Assembly (NCBI GenBank): GCA_034509735.1
Contig: JACGWO010000008.1
Location: 12,659,864 to 12,723,863, forward strand
Length of the DNA: 64,000 nt
DNA from: Sesamum alatum
Lineage: Eukaryota; Streptophyta; Magnoliopsida; Lamiales; Pedaliaceae
Reading direction: 5' to 3'
Shown one piece after another: positions 45,589 to 57,238 of this stretch. Numbering within the stretch: the stretch's first letter is position 1; each line of letters opens with the position of its first letter. A program made the position numbers and the translations under genes. A model generated the notes under the pieces. It was not told the DNA's origin. It saw only the letters and a program-made list of their open reading frames with translations, and made no database searches.

Positions 45589-46671
45589 CTACTCTTGCTC
45601 AAGGTTATGGGATTCCATTCTTTGAAGAATCCGTCTGTCTCTTCTGCGATCTCGACCAGCATCGCGACCTCTGCTCGCCCATCCACCATCTTTCATCGCG
45701 TTCATCTCTTCCTCGTCTATGTATTTTTGTGCCATTTTCATCAACTGTTCTACGTCCTCAGGTGGGTCCCTTGCAAGTGATGATGCGAACGATCCTTTCT
45801 TCAACCCATGTATAAGAATGCTTATCATTATGTCAATTCGGAGGTCTTGGACCTCTAAGGTCTCATTATTGAATCTTCCTACAAAACTTTTCAACGATGC
45901 GTCTTCCTCTTGTCTTATGGTGAACAAGTAGGTAGCCGACCTCTTCTGTTTTTCCTTACTTGCGAAGTGGAACGTGAATTTTTGAATCAACTATTTGTAT
46001 GAATCAATCGCCCCACTCGGCAAGTTGGTGAACCATTCTTGGGCCTTTCCTGTCAAGGTGGTCACAAAAAGTTTTGCGTTAATAGAATCAGATTGACCAT
46101 ACAAGTTCATTACCAATTCAAACGCTGCGATGTGCTCCAGTGGGTCTTTGGTTCCATCGTATTTAGGTAGATCGGGCATCCGAAAGCTGGGATCTACGAC
46201 CTCGGTCAACATTTTGTTTGAAAATGGTGAGCTTCTGTTTTGCGCCACGATCTCCTCTTTTCTCTTAAGTTCATCAATCTACGACCCCAATCTCTCAATT
46301 TGGCGACCCACGTTCTCCACCTCAGCCCTCGATATCCCAGGCTCTCTCCTGGTTTTTTCTTTGTTACTTGATGCTTCGTCCGAAAATTTTATTTTTGTGC
46401 CTTTCTCAAGCATCCCTTTGCTAGTCACCTCATTCGGGTCACCTTCCACCTCTTTTCCTTTGAATAACTGACGTTTCATTGGATCATACGCACACGGGGT
46501 CGCGCTTCGCCTCTCATATTCGACTATGGAGTTTTTAGTTGCGTTCCTAGTAGCTTCATCGATCATCCTTTGCAATTCGTTTTTGGTGATCTAAAGAATT
46601 TGCTCTCCAGGTCGCGAAATGGGTTCGTTAAAGTCGCCTGGTGTTTGTTCGCCTCCTGATGGTCCTTCCAT
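45589..46671 (-). pseudogene. gypsy gag, broken
   Basis: The start is the ATG at 46669-46671 (MEGPSGGEQTPG). The retrotransposon gag domain is clear: LPKYDGTKDPLEHIAAFEL, YGQSDSINAKLFVTTLTG, AQEWFTNLPSGAIDSYK (near 46000), FASKEKQKRSATYLFTI and QEEDASLKSFVGRFN. Stops interrupt it near 46590 (after PGEQIL), near 46278 and after DSYK (near 45990). A basic tail (GRDAGRDRRRDRR) ends the visible frame. Confidence 0.88.
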
Positions 46672-46701
46672 CTCGAATCTGAAGTGCTCTTCTCAAAGTG
46701 T

Positions 46702-46718
46702 TCCCACAGACGGCGCCA
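46702..46718 (-). other. Primer binding site of the gypsy element
   Basis: Minus strand tggcgccgtctgtggga, two bases inside the 5' LTR. Identical over 17 bases to the site of the LARD-like element at 33705-33721. Confidence 0.92.
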
Positions 46719-46720
46719 AC

Positions 46721-47244
46721 TGATCCGGGTGGCGGGTAGTGATCCTTGATGACGTTTGTGCTTGACTGATCCGGGTAGCGGGTAGCAATCTTTGGTGACG
46801 TCTAAGCTAGCATCTCCACCTGTCACCTGGAAAGTAAGAGTACCTGAGAAGAGAGCAAACGTGAGCCTAGCCGGGATCCTCCCCGGCGAAGGCCCTCCGA
46901 TGCTTAAGTCAGCTCAGACTCGAGATGGCAAAAATGCTATCTAGGTAGAATGATAGGTCGAATGCTATCCAAAATGTCTTTCCATTAATCCGGTGGAACA
47001 TGAGTATTTATAGAGCTAAGTGCGTTACTTGCCTGGTCCACGTGGCGTCATCTCAAGCCTTCAGCTGTCAGGAGACCAACGGTCTAGATCTCGGGTCCTC
47101 TTGTTCGGGTCGCGTATCCGAGTTGGGTCGTGGGTAGCGACCCGACTGTGTTGTACGCAGGTCATCAGGCCCATATGTAATTTTAACCTCTTTTTTGAGG
47201 GTATTTATGTATTTTCAGCATATATGGGGGTATTACCCCTATCA
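46721..47244 (-). repeat. 5' LTR of the gypsy element
   Basis: 524 bp, about 95 percent identical to its partner by eye. Contains a tatttatag TATA-like box near 47006. Confidence 0.93.
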
Positions 47245-47529
47245 TATATAATTCGATTTATATTCTCATTACCTTCTGCACCGCGAGCAAGAGAATGAGC
47301 CACTACATTAGTTGTTCGACGAACTATAGAAAAAGAGCAAGAAACAAAGAAGATGAAATTGCAAGGATATCATGGATGAAATTAAATCAGTTTAATTTAA
47401 ATAATTCAAAAGTAGAAATTGCATAATAAAAACACCCACTCTTTTTATCTTATTTTTGGTGATAAGTTGAGAAATATTTATTTTAAACCGTCAGGATTTG
47501 ACTTTTGGCCAGTCCATTACAGTATGCCC

Positions 47530-47564
<35 letters not shown>
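47245..47564. other. AT-rich spacer with (TA) tract
   Basis: Nothing coding. A TA tract of about 32 bases (47533-47564) leads directly into the CTAG end of the next repeat. Confidence 0.6.
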
Positions 47565-47565
<1 letters not shown>

Positions 47566-48990
47566 TAGTGTGTAACTCGTGTTATGCACGGGTTTAATTT
47601 AATTCTAGAAAAATTATATTTTATAAGATTTTTCAAATTAAGTGAATGTTAAATAAAGAATATTGTTAAATAAGTATTTTTCTTTTTCAATTATAGTGCA
47701 TTATAGAAGGTTCGTGTTATAAAAATTGTAAAAATTTACAATCATAAAAAATATATAAAAAGGGATATCGATCGAAGGTGATTAATAATAACATAAATAT
47801 CAATATGTGTGTCCTCAAATATATTTATATGTTTATTTAATTTGTATATATAATGAAAATTAAATATATTTATTTTATATATAATGAATATCAATAGAAA
47901 ATACTTATATGTGTTGTATTAATTTAAAGCCATATATAACATGAAAACAATTTAAGAATTTCACTATTTATGCAATGCTATATAAAGTCATTTACATACT
48001 TATACAAATTTACCATATCAATTTTTTACTGAAACTATATATTAAATTGACAAATGAACATGCAGTATGACTCACATCCTTTTGAATATGCAATTGATCC
48101 TTTTTTTTTTTTTTTAACTACATTTAAATAGCATCTTATATCAATGATTAAATAACAAAAATTCTACAATTTGGATCTTGAGTTCATTTGTCATCAATCC
48201 TGATGTAAAGATGACATACGATTATGATAGAAAAATTATTATGCGGTCAAATTATACAATTGGTTTTCAAAATGTATCTTGTTATACTTTTTATTATTTT
48301 ATTGATATTCATATTTTTATAATTTTGTGGATGACTTATATTTTCTTGATTTATTCTGAATTATTTAATTCGTTGTGTGCATAACTTTTGTCAACTATAT
48401 TTATGTACTCCTATCATGATCTTTTTATTTATAATTTAATATTTTGTGATGAAATTTTATTGGTGACAAATCATTAAATGATTATAACAATTAATGATAC
48501 CAAAGTAGTTTTTAATTTGATAAGTTTTTCAGAAAAATAAATAAATATTTCTTTTCTAATAATATAAATTAAAAAATAATAAATATGACCAAAATTAGTT
48601 TTATGCAAAAAGTTTGTCACCATGTAACAGACGGACAAAATGCTAGTTATTATAATAATAATTATACGTAATCTGTTGATATCTATTAATATATATATAT
48701 ATAGCGCTTTGTACACGTGTAGGAATATTTTAATTATGTGTTAAAAAAATCAGTTTTTTAATTTTCCAAATTCAAAATTCTAGAATTAATACATAAAAAA
48801 TTACATATACATGAACTACAATATAAAATAAGATAAACAAAAACTAAAAAAATCAACCAATAGAAAAATTTCCATACCTGCTTCAGTATTTTTTTTCTTT
48901 TTTATACATGGACTATCAAAGCAAATTAAGATAATAAAAAAATATTAAAATCAAGCAGGGGTTCAAATCTATAACCTCTAGGAATATTTA

Positions 48991-49470
48991 TACTACTATA
49001 AAGAGAAGGGATTTTATAGACACAAAGTGAAGAATATTATACCACTACACTAAATTATTGTAATACCAAAAATGCCCTTCAACTTCCCAACTGTATTATA
49101 TTAAGTTCCTTTAAAAAATTAATTTCATGCAATTATATGTACTCAAAAATTAAATTTAATCCCATTTTGTTAAAGTTTATTGTTAATTGAAATAAAAATA
49201 ACGTATTAGTATTTGTGTTGCATGTAATTATAATCGCCATTGTTAATATAATAAATATTCTATAAAGTTTTAATTTTTAATTTAATTTGAGTACAATACT
49301 TATTGATAATTAATGCATTAGTAAACATATGAAACTATTTTTATATATGAAGTCGGAAGACAATGATAAATTTTAAGATATTGAAATAAGTTATGAGATT
49401 TAATAAAATAAAAGTTTTATTAAAAATTATGCGCGGAGGTATTACGTGCTACAGTTTTCAATTTATTATA
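48991..49470 (+). repeat. ~480-bp dispersed repeat, copy in unit 1
   Basis: Starts at the Helitron-like 'tactactataaagagaaggg' and ends before the minisatellite. The flanks (aggaatat on the left, ttattataata on the right) are halves of one minisatellite unit, so the repeat inserted into the array. Related copies lie at 51891-52365 and, inverted, at 17586-18882. Confidence 0.75.
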
Positions 49471-49740
49471 ATAAAAAGAATTCGCAAGGGTTCGAACCCA
49501 TGACCTCTAAGAATATTTATTATAATAAAAAGAATTCGCAGGGTTCGAACCCATGACGTCTAGCAATATTTATTATAATAAAAGTAATTCTAAGGGGTTT
49601 GAACCATGACCTTTAAGAATATTTATTATTATAAAGGGAATTCGTAGGGGTTCGACTCCATGACCTCTAGGAATATATATTATAATAAAAAGAACTCGTA
49701 GGGGTTCGAACCCCTGACCTCTGGGAATATTTTGTATAAT
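49463..49740 (+). repeat. 53-bp minisatellite, 5 units, with palindrome
   Basis: The unit is roughly 'ttattataataaaaagaatt', 'cgcaggggttcgaaccca', 'tgacctctaggaatatt'. Its core gggttcgaaccc is a perfect 12-bp palindrome and also matches a pol III B-box pattern. Five copies with a few substitutions. Confidence 0.9.
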
Positions 49741-50994
49741 AAAAAAAATAAAATTCTAGAAAATTAGAATTTTGGTCAAAATTGAAGGATTTGGTCAAAA
49801 CACCGCCTTCAAATATATATATACACTAGCGTGTGACCCGTGCTATGCACAGGTTTAATTTAATTCTAGTTAAAATTATATTTTTATAGATTTTTAAAAT
49901 TAAGTGAATGTCAAATGAAGAATATTTTTAAAATAAATTTATTTTTTTCTTTTCCAGCTATAGTGTGTTATAGAAATTTTGTGTTATAAAACATCATAAA
50001 AATTTATAATTATAAGAAATATATACAAAGAGATGTTGATCAAATTGACTGATGACACCTATTGCATTTTTTTTAATTGCAGAGGTGATTAATAATAACA
50101 TAAATATCAATTGTATGTTCTCAAATATATTTATATGTTTATTTAATTTGTATATATAATGAATATTAATATATTCATTTTATATATAATGAATATTAAT
50201 AGAAAATATTTATATGTGTCTTATTAATATAAAGGTATATATAACATGAAAACAATTTAATAATTTCACTATTTATGCAATGCTATATAAAGTCATTTAC
50301 ATACTTATACAAATTTACCATATAACTCACATGATTTTCAATATGCAATTGATCCTGATTCTTTTATTAACTACTTTTAAATAGCATCTTATATCAATGA
50401 TTAGATAACAAAATTCTACAATTTGGATTTTGAGTTCATTTATCACCAATCCTGCATGTAAAGAATAACATACGATTATGATAGAAAAATTATTATGCGG
50501 TCAAAATTATACATTTGATATTCAAAATGTATCTTGGTATAATTTTTTTATTATTTTATTGATATCATATTTTTATAATTTTATGGATGGCATTTATATT
50601 TTCTTAATTTATCCTGAATTATTTAATTTGTTGTGCGCATAACTTTTGTCAACTAAATTTATATATTTCTGTCATGATGTTTTATTTATCATTTAATATT
50701 TTTGTGATGAAATTTTATGGGTGACAAATATTAAACGATTATAACGATTAATGATACCAAAGTAATTTTGAATAATTTTGATGGGTTCAGAAAAAAACAA
50801 AGAAATATTTTTTCTCATAATATAAATTAAAAAAAATAAATATGACCGAAATTAATTTTATAGAAAAAGTTTATCACCGTGCAACACAAGGGGCAAATGC
50901 TAGTTATTATAAAAATGAACATTACATACAAATTAAATGTATGGTATAATTATTATAGTTTAGGTAACTTGTGACAATCGACTTTTAGTTTGAG

Positions 50995-51285
50995 ATAAAA
51001 TAAACTAATTAGCGTTATTAAATATCAAATTTTTCTTGTCAGCAATTATGCTTGTAAAGAAATAGATCTAATTATGAAATTGATTGAGAATTAGCTAATT
51101 AATATGACAATTGAAAACATCACAAAAGATATTAAGATCAAATAAACTAATTAGTATTATTGCATATTAAATTATTCTTGTCAACAAATTATGCTTGTAA
51201 AGAAATAGATATAATTATATATTGATTGAGAATTAGCTAATTAATACGACAATTAAAAACATCACAAAAGATATTTAAGCTTTAA
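50995..51285. repeat. Doubled ~145-bp block
   Basis: A block containing 'aataaactaattag', 'atgcttgtaaagaaatag', 'gattgagaattagctaatt' and 'acatcacaaaagatatt' occurs twice in tandem (about 50995-51135 and 51140-51275). It is absent from unit 1. Confidence 0.8.
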
Positions 51286-51890
51286 ACTAACCACTATAGC
51301 TTATTATGAGAAATTTATCTTACTATATATATATATTACTCAATTATAAGATGATTTGAAAATAATAAAATTACTATTATGGACAATTGTTTTTTGGAAA
51401 AATAGAAAGAAAATCATGCAACAAAATTTAACGTATAATTATAGTTAGAAACAATTTTTGACTATTCAATTTGGTCACAATTTTGAACAATTGTTCAGTG
51501 ACTAAACATTCATCAAACTTAATTATCCATAATATGTTGATATCTATTAATATATATATATATAGCGCTTTATATACGTGTAGGAATATTTTAATATGTG
51601 TTAAAAAAAATCAATTTTTAACTTTCTAAATTAAAAATTCTAGAATTAATACTAAAAAATTACATATGCATGAAGTACAATACAAAATAAGATAATAAAA
51701 AACTAAAAAATCAACCAATAGAAAAGTTTCCATACCTCCTTTAGTAATTTTCTTGTTTTTGTTTCTTGTGGATTTGATGACCCTATTAACACAGAAAAAT
51801 CACATATATATGAACTATCAAAAGCAAATTAAGATAAGAAAAAAGTATTAAAAATCAAGCAGGGGTTCGAAACTATGACCTCAAGGAATA

Positions 51891-52365
51891 TCTATACTAT
51901 TATAAAGAAAAGGGGTTTTATAGACACAAAAGGAAGTTCTTAAACCACTGTATCGGATTATTGTAATACCAAAAATGCCCTTCAACTGTCCAACTCTATT
52001 CAATCAAGTTCCTCTGAAAAATTAATTTAATTACGTGTACTCAAAAATTAAATTAATTTTAATTTTATTTAAGTTTATTGCTAATTGATATAAAAATAAC
52101 ATATTAGTATTTTTGTTGTATGTAATTATAATCTTCATTGTCAATATAACAAATATTTAATGAAGTTTCAATTTTTAATTTAATTTGAGCACAATACTGA
52201 ATTGATAGTTAATGCATTAGAAAAAATTATCAAACAGTTTTTATATGTGAAGTCGTAAGGCAGTGATAAGTTTTAAGATGTTGGAATAAGTTATGAGATT
52301 CAATAAAATAAAAGTTTTATTAAAAATTATACGCGCAGATATGGCGTGCCACAATTTCCAATTTA
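51891..52365 (+). repeat. ~480-bp dispersed repeat, copy in unit 2
   Basis: Starts tctatactattataaag, a Helitron-type 5' sequence, and again sits inside a minisatellite unit. The shared flanks in units 1 and 2 show that its insertion came before the unit duplication. Confidence 0.75.
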
Positions 52366-52965
52366 TTATAATAAAAAGAATTCGCAGGGATTCGAACCCA
52401 TGACCTTTAGGAATATTTATTATAATAAAAAATTCTCATGAGTTCGAACCCATGACCCTTAGGAATATTTATTATAATAAAAAGAATTCACAGGGGTTCG
52501 AACCCATGACCTCTATAAATATTTATTATATAAAAAAATTTGCAGGTGTTCGAACCCATGACCTCTAGGAATATTTGTTATAATAAAAGGAATTCGTAGA
52601 GGTTCGAACCGATGACCTCTTGGAATATTTATTAACATAAAAAGAATTCGCAGGAGTCGGACCCATGAACTCTAGGAATGTTTATTATAATAGAAAGAAT
52701 TCATAAGGGTTTGAACCCATGACCTCTAAAATATTTATTTTAATAAAAAGAATTTGCAGGGGTTCAAACCCCTCATCTTTAGGAATATTATTATAAAAAA
52801 AAAAGAATTTGGGATTTGAACCCATGATCTCTAGAAATATTTATTATAACAAAAAGAATTTATAGGGGTTCGAACCCATGATCTCTAGATATATTTATTA
52901 TAATAAAAAAAATTCGTAAGTGTTCGAACCCATGATCTCTAGGAATATATTATTATAATAAAAGA
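52366..52965 (+). repeat. 53-bp minisatellite, 11 units
   Basis: Same unit as at 49463-49740 but 11 copies. The palindrome is intact or nearly so in many units and altered in others (for example ggagtcggaccc, gtttgaaccc). Copy-number difference between the two units is 5 versus 11. Confidence 0.9.
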
Positions 52966-53321
52966 AATTCAAAATTCTAGAAAATTAGAATTTTGGTCAA
53001 AATTGAAGGTTTTTGGTCAAAAGACCGCCTTCAAATATATATATTAATAGATAGATATATGTATATATGTTGAAATGGGCTTTTAGTTGACAGGATTTAG
53101 CTTTGTCTAAGCCCTTCAAGTCTACTCCTTTCCTTTTTTTTTTTTTTTTTTGTTAGTCTAACTCTTATACAAGCGAAGAAAGGAAAAAAATTTAAGCCAC
53201 AATTGTTGTCTTCTTCCTCACGTTGTGAGTCTCGAACAATTGATGTGCAAGAAAAATAAAATGCACAACATTTCATTTGCAAAAAGTTTGTCCATATTCT
53301 GATTTCTCAACGCCAAGTTAT

Positions 53322-53982
53322 TGTTGGAAAATGGTGAATGATAAATTAAAGAATAAATCGTGACAAGTGATTGGTTATGATGTGCGACGCATAACAAGAT
53401 CGTGATAGCTTATGACAGCTCGTGACACGTAGATGATGGTTGATGGGCCCAATCATCATCCGGTCGTGTCTGATCAACCTAATGGGTGTGTCCTTGGGTT
53501 GAAATGATGTGTCCATAGGGTGAAACCCTTTGGATGAAATGATGCGTCCATTTGTGTGAAATGATATGTCCTTAGGATGAAATGATGCGTCCATTTGAGT
53601 GAAATGGTATGCCCTTTAGGTGAAATGATGCATCCATTCGGATGAAAAGTCATAACCTTTCAAAGGCATCTTTTCTGATTGGACATATCTATTCAAAACA
53701 CCTTTCCAACTCCTATAAATAGGTCTCCCATTTTCATTTCATTGCACTTAACTCATCCATAGCATTCTTAAGCATACAAAGCATTCTACAAATAGAGTTT
53801 AGCAAGAGAGTTTCAAAATATCATTTGGTTCGCCGTTTCTCAAAGTTTGCAATGCTGCTACTTTGAGATATAAAGTCGTTGTATCTTGGGAGACAAATTG
53901 CCGATTCCGTGAGCACCAGAGCGGGGCAATAATTGTCTTAAAGATAAAGAGTCTAACTCTTGACTCGACTTCGTAATACACA
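53322..53982 (+). repeat. First LTR with internal 21/42-bp repeats
   Basis: Starts TGTTGGAAAATGG. The U3 part (about 53495-53645) is a run of 'gatgaaatgatgcgtccatt' and 'gagtgaaatggtatgtcc' repeats. The 3' end is set at 'taatacaca' by the TG/CA rule, but it cannot be fixed because the only other complete LTR end is followed by the same interior. Confidence 0.65.
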
Positions 53983-54049
53983 ATTTCCCGCACTATCCGT
54001 CTCATTCATTTCCTACAAGTTCAAGACAATTATTTTGTCACTGTGTATT

Positions 54050-55500
54050 ATGGCAAGTGAATCTGCTGCCACCAATCCGGCTATGGCAACTGGATCTACT
54101 GTTGCTAATCCGGTTACTATGGTTGTCCAACCACATGTGCTACAACCAAATTGCTGGCCAAGGAGAAAGGTCGGAGAAATTCTCAGGTAACGACTTTAAG
54201 AGATGACATCAAAAGATGTTGTTTTACCTCACTACGTTGAACCTAGCTAGGTTCTTAAGTGAGGAAGCCCCCCTTGTTTCTAAGGAGCAGATTGATCCCC
54301 AACAAAGGTTTGTTTTTGATGCATGGGAACATGGGAATTTTCTATGCAGAGATTACATCCTCAATGGCTTGAGCGATATTTTGTACAACGTATACAGCTC
54401 AGCCAAGAGTGCAAAAGCCCTTTGAGAATCCTTGAAAAAGAAATACAAAACGGAGGATGTCGGCTTAAAGAAATTCATATTCGGGAAATTCTTGGAATTC
54501 AAAATGGTGTATTCCAAAACGGTAATGAGCCAAGTCCAAGAATTCCAAATGATCTTGCATGATCTGCATGCAGAAGTAATTAGGCTCAGGGAATCCTTCC
54601 AAGTAGCTGCTATGATTGAAAAGCTTCCTCTGATATGGAAGGAATTCAAAAGTTACTTGAATGGCGAGTTAGATGAAGCGATCTACATGGAACAACCTAA
54701 AGGGTTTGTCATTCCTAGCCAAGAAAAGGTTTGTAGACTCATCAAATTATGGGCTTAAACAAGCTCATAACAAATGACATGGAAAATTTGACAAACAATG
54801 TTGTCAAGTGACTTCAAGGTCAACGAGTGTGATAGATGTGTCTATGTTAAAGGCACTTCTAGCTCCTTTGTCATAGTCGATCTATATGTAGATGCTATGT
54901 TGACAAAGGGAAGCAATCTCTACCAAGAAAGTATTGACAAAATATTTTGATATGAAAGACATAATGTTTAGCTGACGTAATGGTAGAGACTAAGATCTTT
55001 AAAATGTCTGTAGACTTGTCTTATCATAGTCTCATCATGTTGAGATTGTACTAGAAAATTCAATGTTCATGACCATTCACCTACTAAGACTCATGTAGAT
55101 AGAAATTTACACTTAGCAAAGAACCAAGGTGAACACGAGGTCAAATTGAATATTCAAGAATGATTGGTAGATTAATGTATATTGAGAAAAACACTCGTTC
55201 TATTATGGAATCCGGGTTTATAGCTTTAGATAAAGCTGGAGAAGAAGCTGAATGGCTTCATAATTTTTTGAGTACATTCCTTGTTGGATAAAAGCAAGGG
55301 CCTGCAATTATGATGAATTGTGATAGTCTTCGACTATTGAAAGGGCACAAAGCAGTATGTATAATGGTAAGCCTAGACATATACGTCGAAGACATAATAC
55401 CATAAGACAATTGATCTCTAATGGAATTATATCTATTGACTATACAAAGTCAAAGGATAATTTAGCGGATCCATTAACGAAAGGCCTTTCTAGAGATTAA
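54050..55500 (+). pseudogene. copia derivative 1: gag fused to RT, RNase H remnant
   Basis: The ATG at 54050 begins MASESAATNPAMATGS. Gag motifs (FYLTTLNLARFLSEEAP, ILNGLSDILYNVY, KKYKTEDVGLKKFI, VYSKTVMSQVQEFQMILHDL) run into LPLIWKEFK. They then switch without a gap to the RT stretch SYLNGELDEAIYMEQPKGFV, VCRLIKL and VNECDRCVYVKGTS; the YVDD box reads YVDAM. After stops an RNase H tail reads ESGFIALDKAGEEAEWL, ERAQSSMYNGKPRHIRRRHN and SKDNLADPLTKGLSRD (to about 55499). Zinc knuckle, protease, integrase and the first half of RT are deleted. No functional protein. Confidence 0.88.
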
Positions 55501-56074
55501 GTGTATGGTTCGTCGGGGGGAATGGGATTAAAACCCCCCAATTAAATCTTTATAGCGTTAACCCAACCTTGTTGACTGGAGATCCCAAGATCTTGGTTCA
55601 ATGGGACAACTAAGTTATAAAGATTGTGGAACGCACTTGGAGTTTTACTCCTTCCCATTCCTATGACAAAAAGTGCTATCAGCAAAAGGGTAGAGGTTAA
55701 GCTATAAGCTTTCAATAATTCCTATTCTAAGTCAAGAACATTATAGGAGATCACCTATATAAGTGTGAAGACGGGCCGCTTCAAATGTAAAAACACTTAT
55801 GAATCCAAGATGGAGTCCAAGGCCAAAGCGGACTCAACCGTGAAAACCAAAGATATTAGAGAAGGCATTGTGGGGGTACTATTGTCTTGGTTTACACCAA
55901 CGGCTGAACAGTTCAACACATCATGTTCACTGACTAGCCAAGAAAATCCAATGGTATTCCCCTAAGGAAGGTTCAAAGCCACAAACTACCTATCCTGATG
56001 CAATGACTTCTCGGTTGAAACTCTCTTGAGTGTCTGCATGCTCATATGCATTAATTTTCATTCATACGGGGGAT

Positions 56075-57180
56075 TGTTGGAAAATGGTGAATGATAAATT
56101 AAAGAATAAATCATGACAAGTGAATGGTTACGATGTGCGACGCATAACAAGCTCGTGATAGCTTATGACAACTCATGACACGTAGATGATGGTTGATGGG
56201 CCCCAATCATCATCCCGGTCGTGTCTGATCAACCTAGTGATTGTGTCCTTTGGTTGAAATGATGTGTCCATTGGGTGAAACCCTTTAGATGAAACGATGC
56301 GTCCATTAGTGTGAAATGGTATGTCCTTAGGATGAAATGATGCGTCCACTTGAGTGAAATGGTATGCCCTTTGGGTGAAATGATGCATCCATTCGGATGA
56401 AAAGTCATAACCTTTCAAAGGCATCTTTTCTGATTGGACATATCCATTCGAAACACCTTTCCAACACCTATAAATTGGTCTCCCATTTTCATTTCATTGC
56501 ACTTAACTCATACATAGCATTCTTAAACATACAAAGCATTCTGCAAATAGAGTTTAGCAAGGGAGTTTCAAAATATCATTTGGTTCGTCGTTTCTCAAAG
56601 TTTGCAGTGCTGCTATTTTGAGATATAAAGTCGTTGTATCTTGGGAGACAAATTGTCAATTCCGTGAGCACCAGAACGGGGCAATAATTGTCCATTGGGT
56701 GAAACCCTTTGGATGAAATGATGCGTCCATTTGTGTGAAATGGTATGTCCTTTGGGTGAAATGATGCGTCCATTTGAGTGAAATGGTATGCCCTTCGGGT
56801 GAAATTATGCATCCATTCAGATGAAAAGTCATAACCTTTCAAAGGCATCTTTTCTGATTGGACATGTCCGTTCGAAACACCTTTCCAACTCCTATAATTA
56901 GGCCTCCCATTTCATTTCATTTGATTAAGGATGATAGGATTCAACTCATCATAGCATTGATAAGCATTAAAGCATTCTGCAAATAGAGTTTAGTAAAAGA
57001 GTTTCAAAATTTCATTTGGTTCGCCGCTTCTCAAAGTTTGTAGTGCTGCTACTTTGAGATAAAAAGTCATTGTATTTTGGGAGACAAATTGCCGATTCCG
57101 TGAGCACCAGAGCGAGCAATAATTGTCTTAAGATAAAGAGTCTAACTCTTGCCTCGACTTCGTAATACACAATTTCCCGC
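56075..57180 (+). repeat. Chimeric middle LTR
   Basis: 56075-56692 is the first ~620 bp of an LTR. At 'ataattgtc|cattggg' it jumps back about 410 bp within the LTR and continues to the end. The break sits at a short gtcc microhomology. The second part differs from the first at scattered positions, so it came from a different LTR. Confidence 0.8.
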
Positions 57181-57238
57181 ACTATCCGTCTCATTCAATT
57201 TCTTACAAGTTTAAGACAATTATTCGTCATTGTGTATT

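Larger units (their letters stand above)
42173..47244 (-). mobile_element. Ty3/gypsy LTR element, pol mostly deleted, with tandem arrays
   Basis: LTRs at 42173-42702 and 46721-47244 begin TGATCC and end CTATCA. The flanks are perfect TATAT duplications (42168-42172, 47245-47249). Primer binding site and polypurine tract place transcription on the minus strand. In minus order the interior holds gag (46671 down to about 45590), a shortened protease region (45111-45383), a reverse transcriptase fragment (about 44450-44920) and then three tandem arrays up to the 3' LTR. The rest of RT, RNase H and integrase are absent. The LTRs differ at about 24 positions plus small indels. Tandem arrays near the 3' end of pol are known from the Tat/Ogre branch of plant gypsy elements, and the primer site fits that group. 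Confidence 0.93.
47565..49825 (-). mobile_element. Helitron-like unit 1
   Basis: Read on the minus strand, its 3' end is CCCGTGCATAACACGAG-like followed by CTAG, with an A on the plus strand before the CTAG; a small GC-rich hairpin next to CTRR is the Helitron 3' hallmark. The right end carries the shared block 'aattttggtcaaaattg...ccgccttcaaatatata'. It is co-linear with unit 2 apart from insertions. The interior is AT-rich, non-coding, and includes the tandem M unit (48785-48960), the ~480-bp repeat and a 5-copy minisatellite. A second CTAG end facing the other way lies at 48620-48646 (caccatgtaacagacgg...gctag). The autonomous source is unknown. Confidence 0.6.
49826..53051 (-). mobile_element. 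Helitron-like unit 2
   Basis: On the minus strand it begins TCTATTAATATATATATTTG and ends CCTGTGCATAGCACGGGTC...GCTAG, flanked by A and T. It lies head to tail after unit 1. Compared with unit 1 it has about 640 bp extra near 50910-51540, which includes a doubled ~145-bp block, and an expanded minisatellite (11 units). A plus-facing CTAG end with 'caccgtgcaacacaagggg' lies at 50876-50902, as in unit 1, so each unit has CTAG-type ends facing outward from a ~1.08-kb core. No protein. Confidence 0.6.

Noticed and set aside
48178..48716. Short frames on both strands, rich in Ile, Tyr and Phe
   Set aside because: The composition reflects AT-rich DNA. The matching part of unit 2 has broken frames.
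52366..52965. Repeated ggttcgaaccc as tRNA genes
   Set aside because: Only the B-box-like core is present. There is no A box, anticodon arm or acceptor stem, and the unit repeats every 53 bp.
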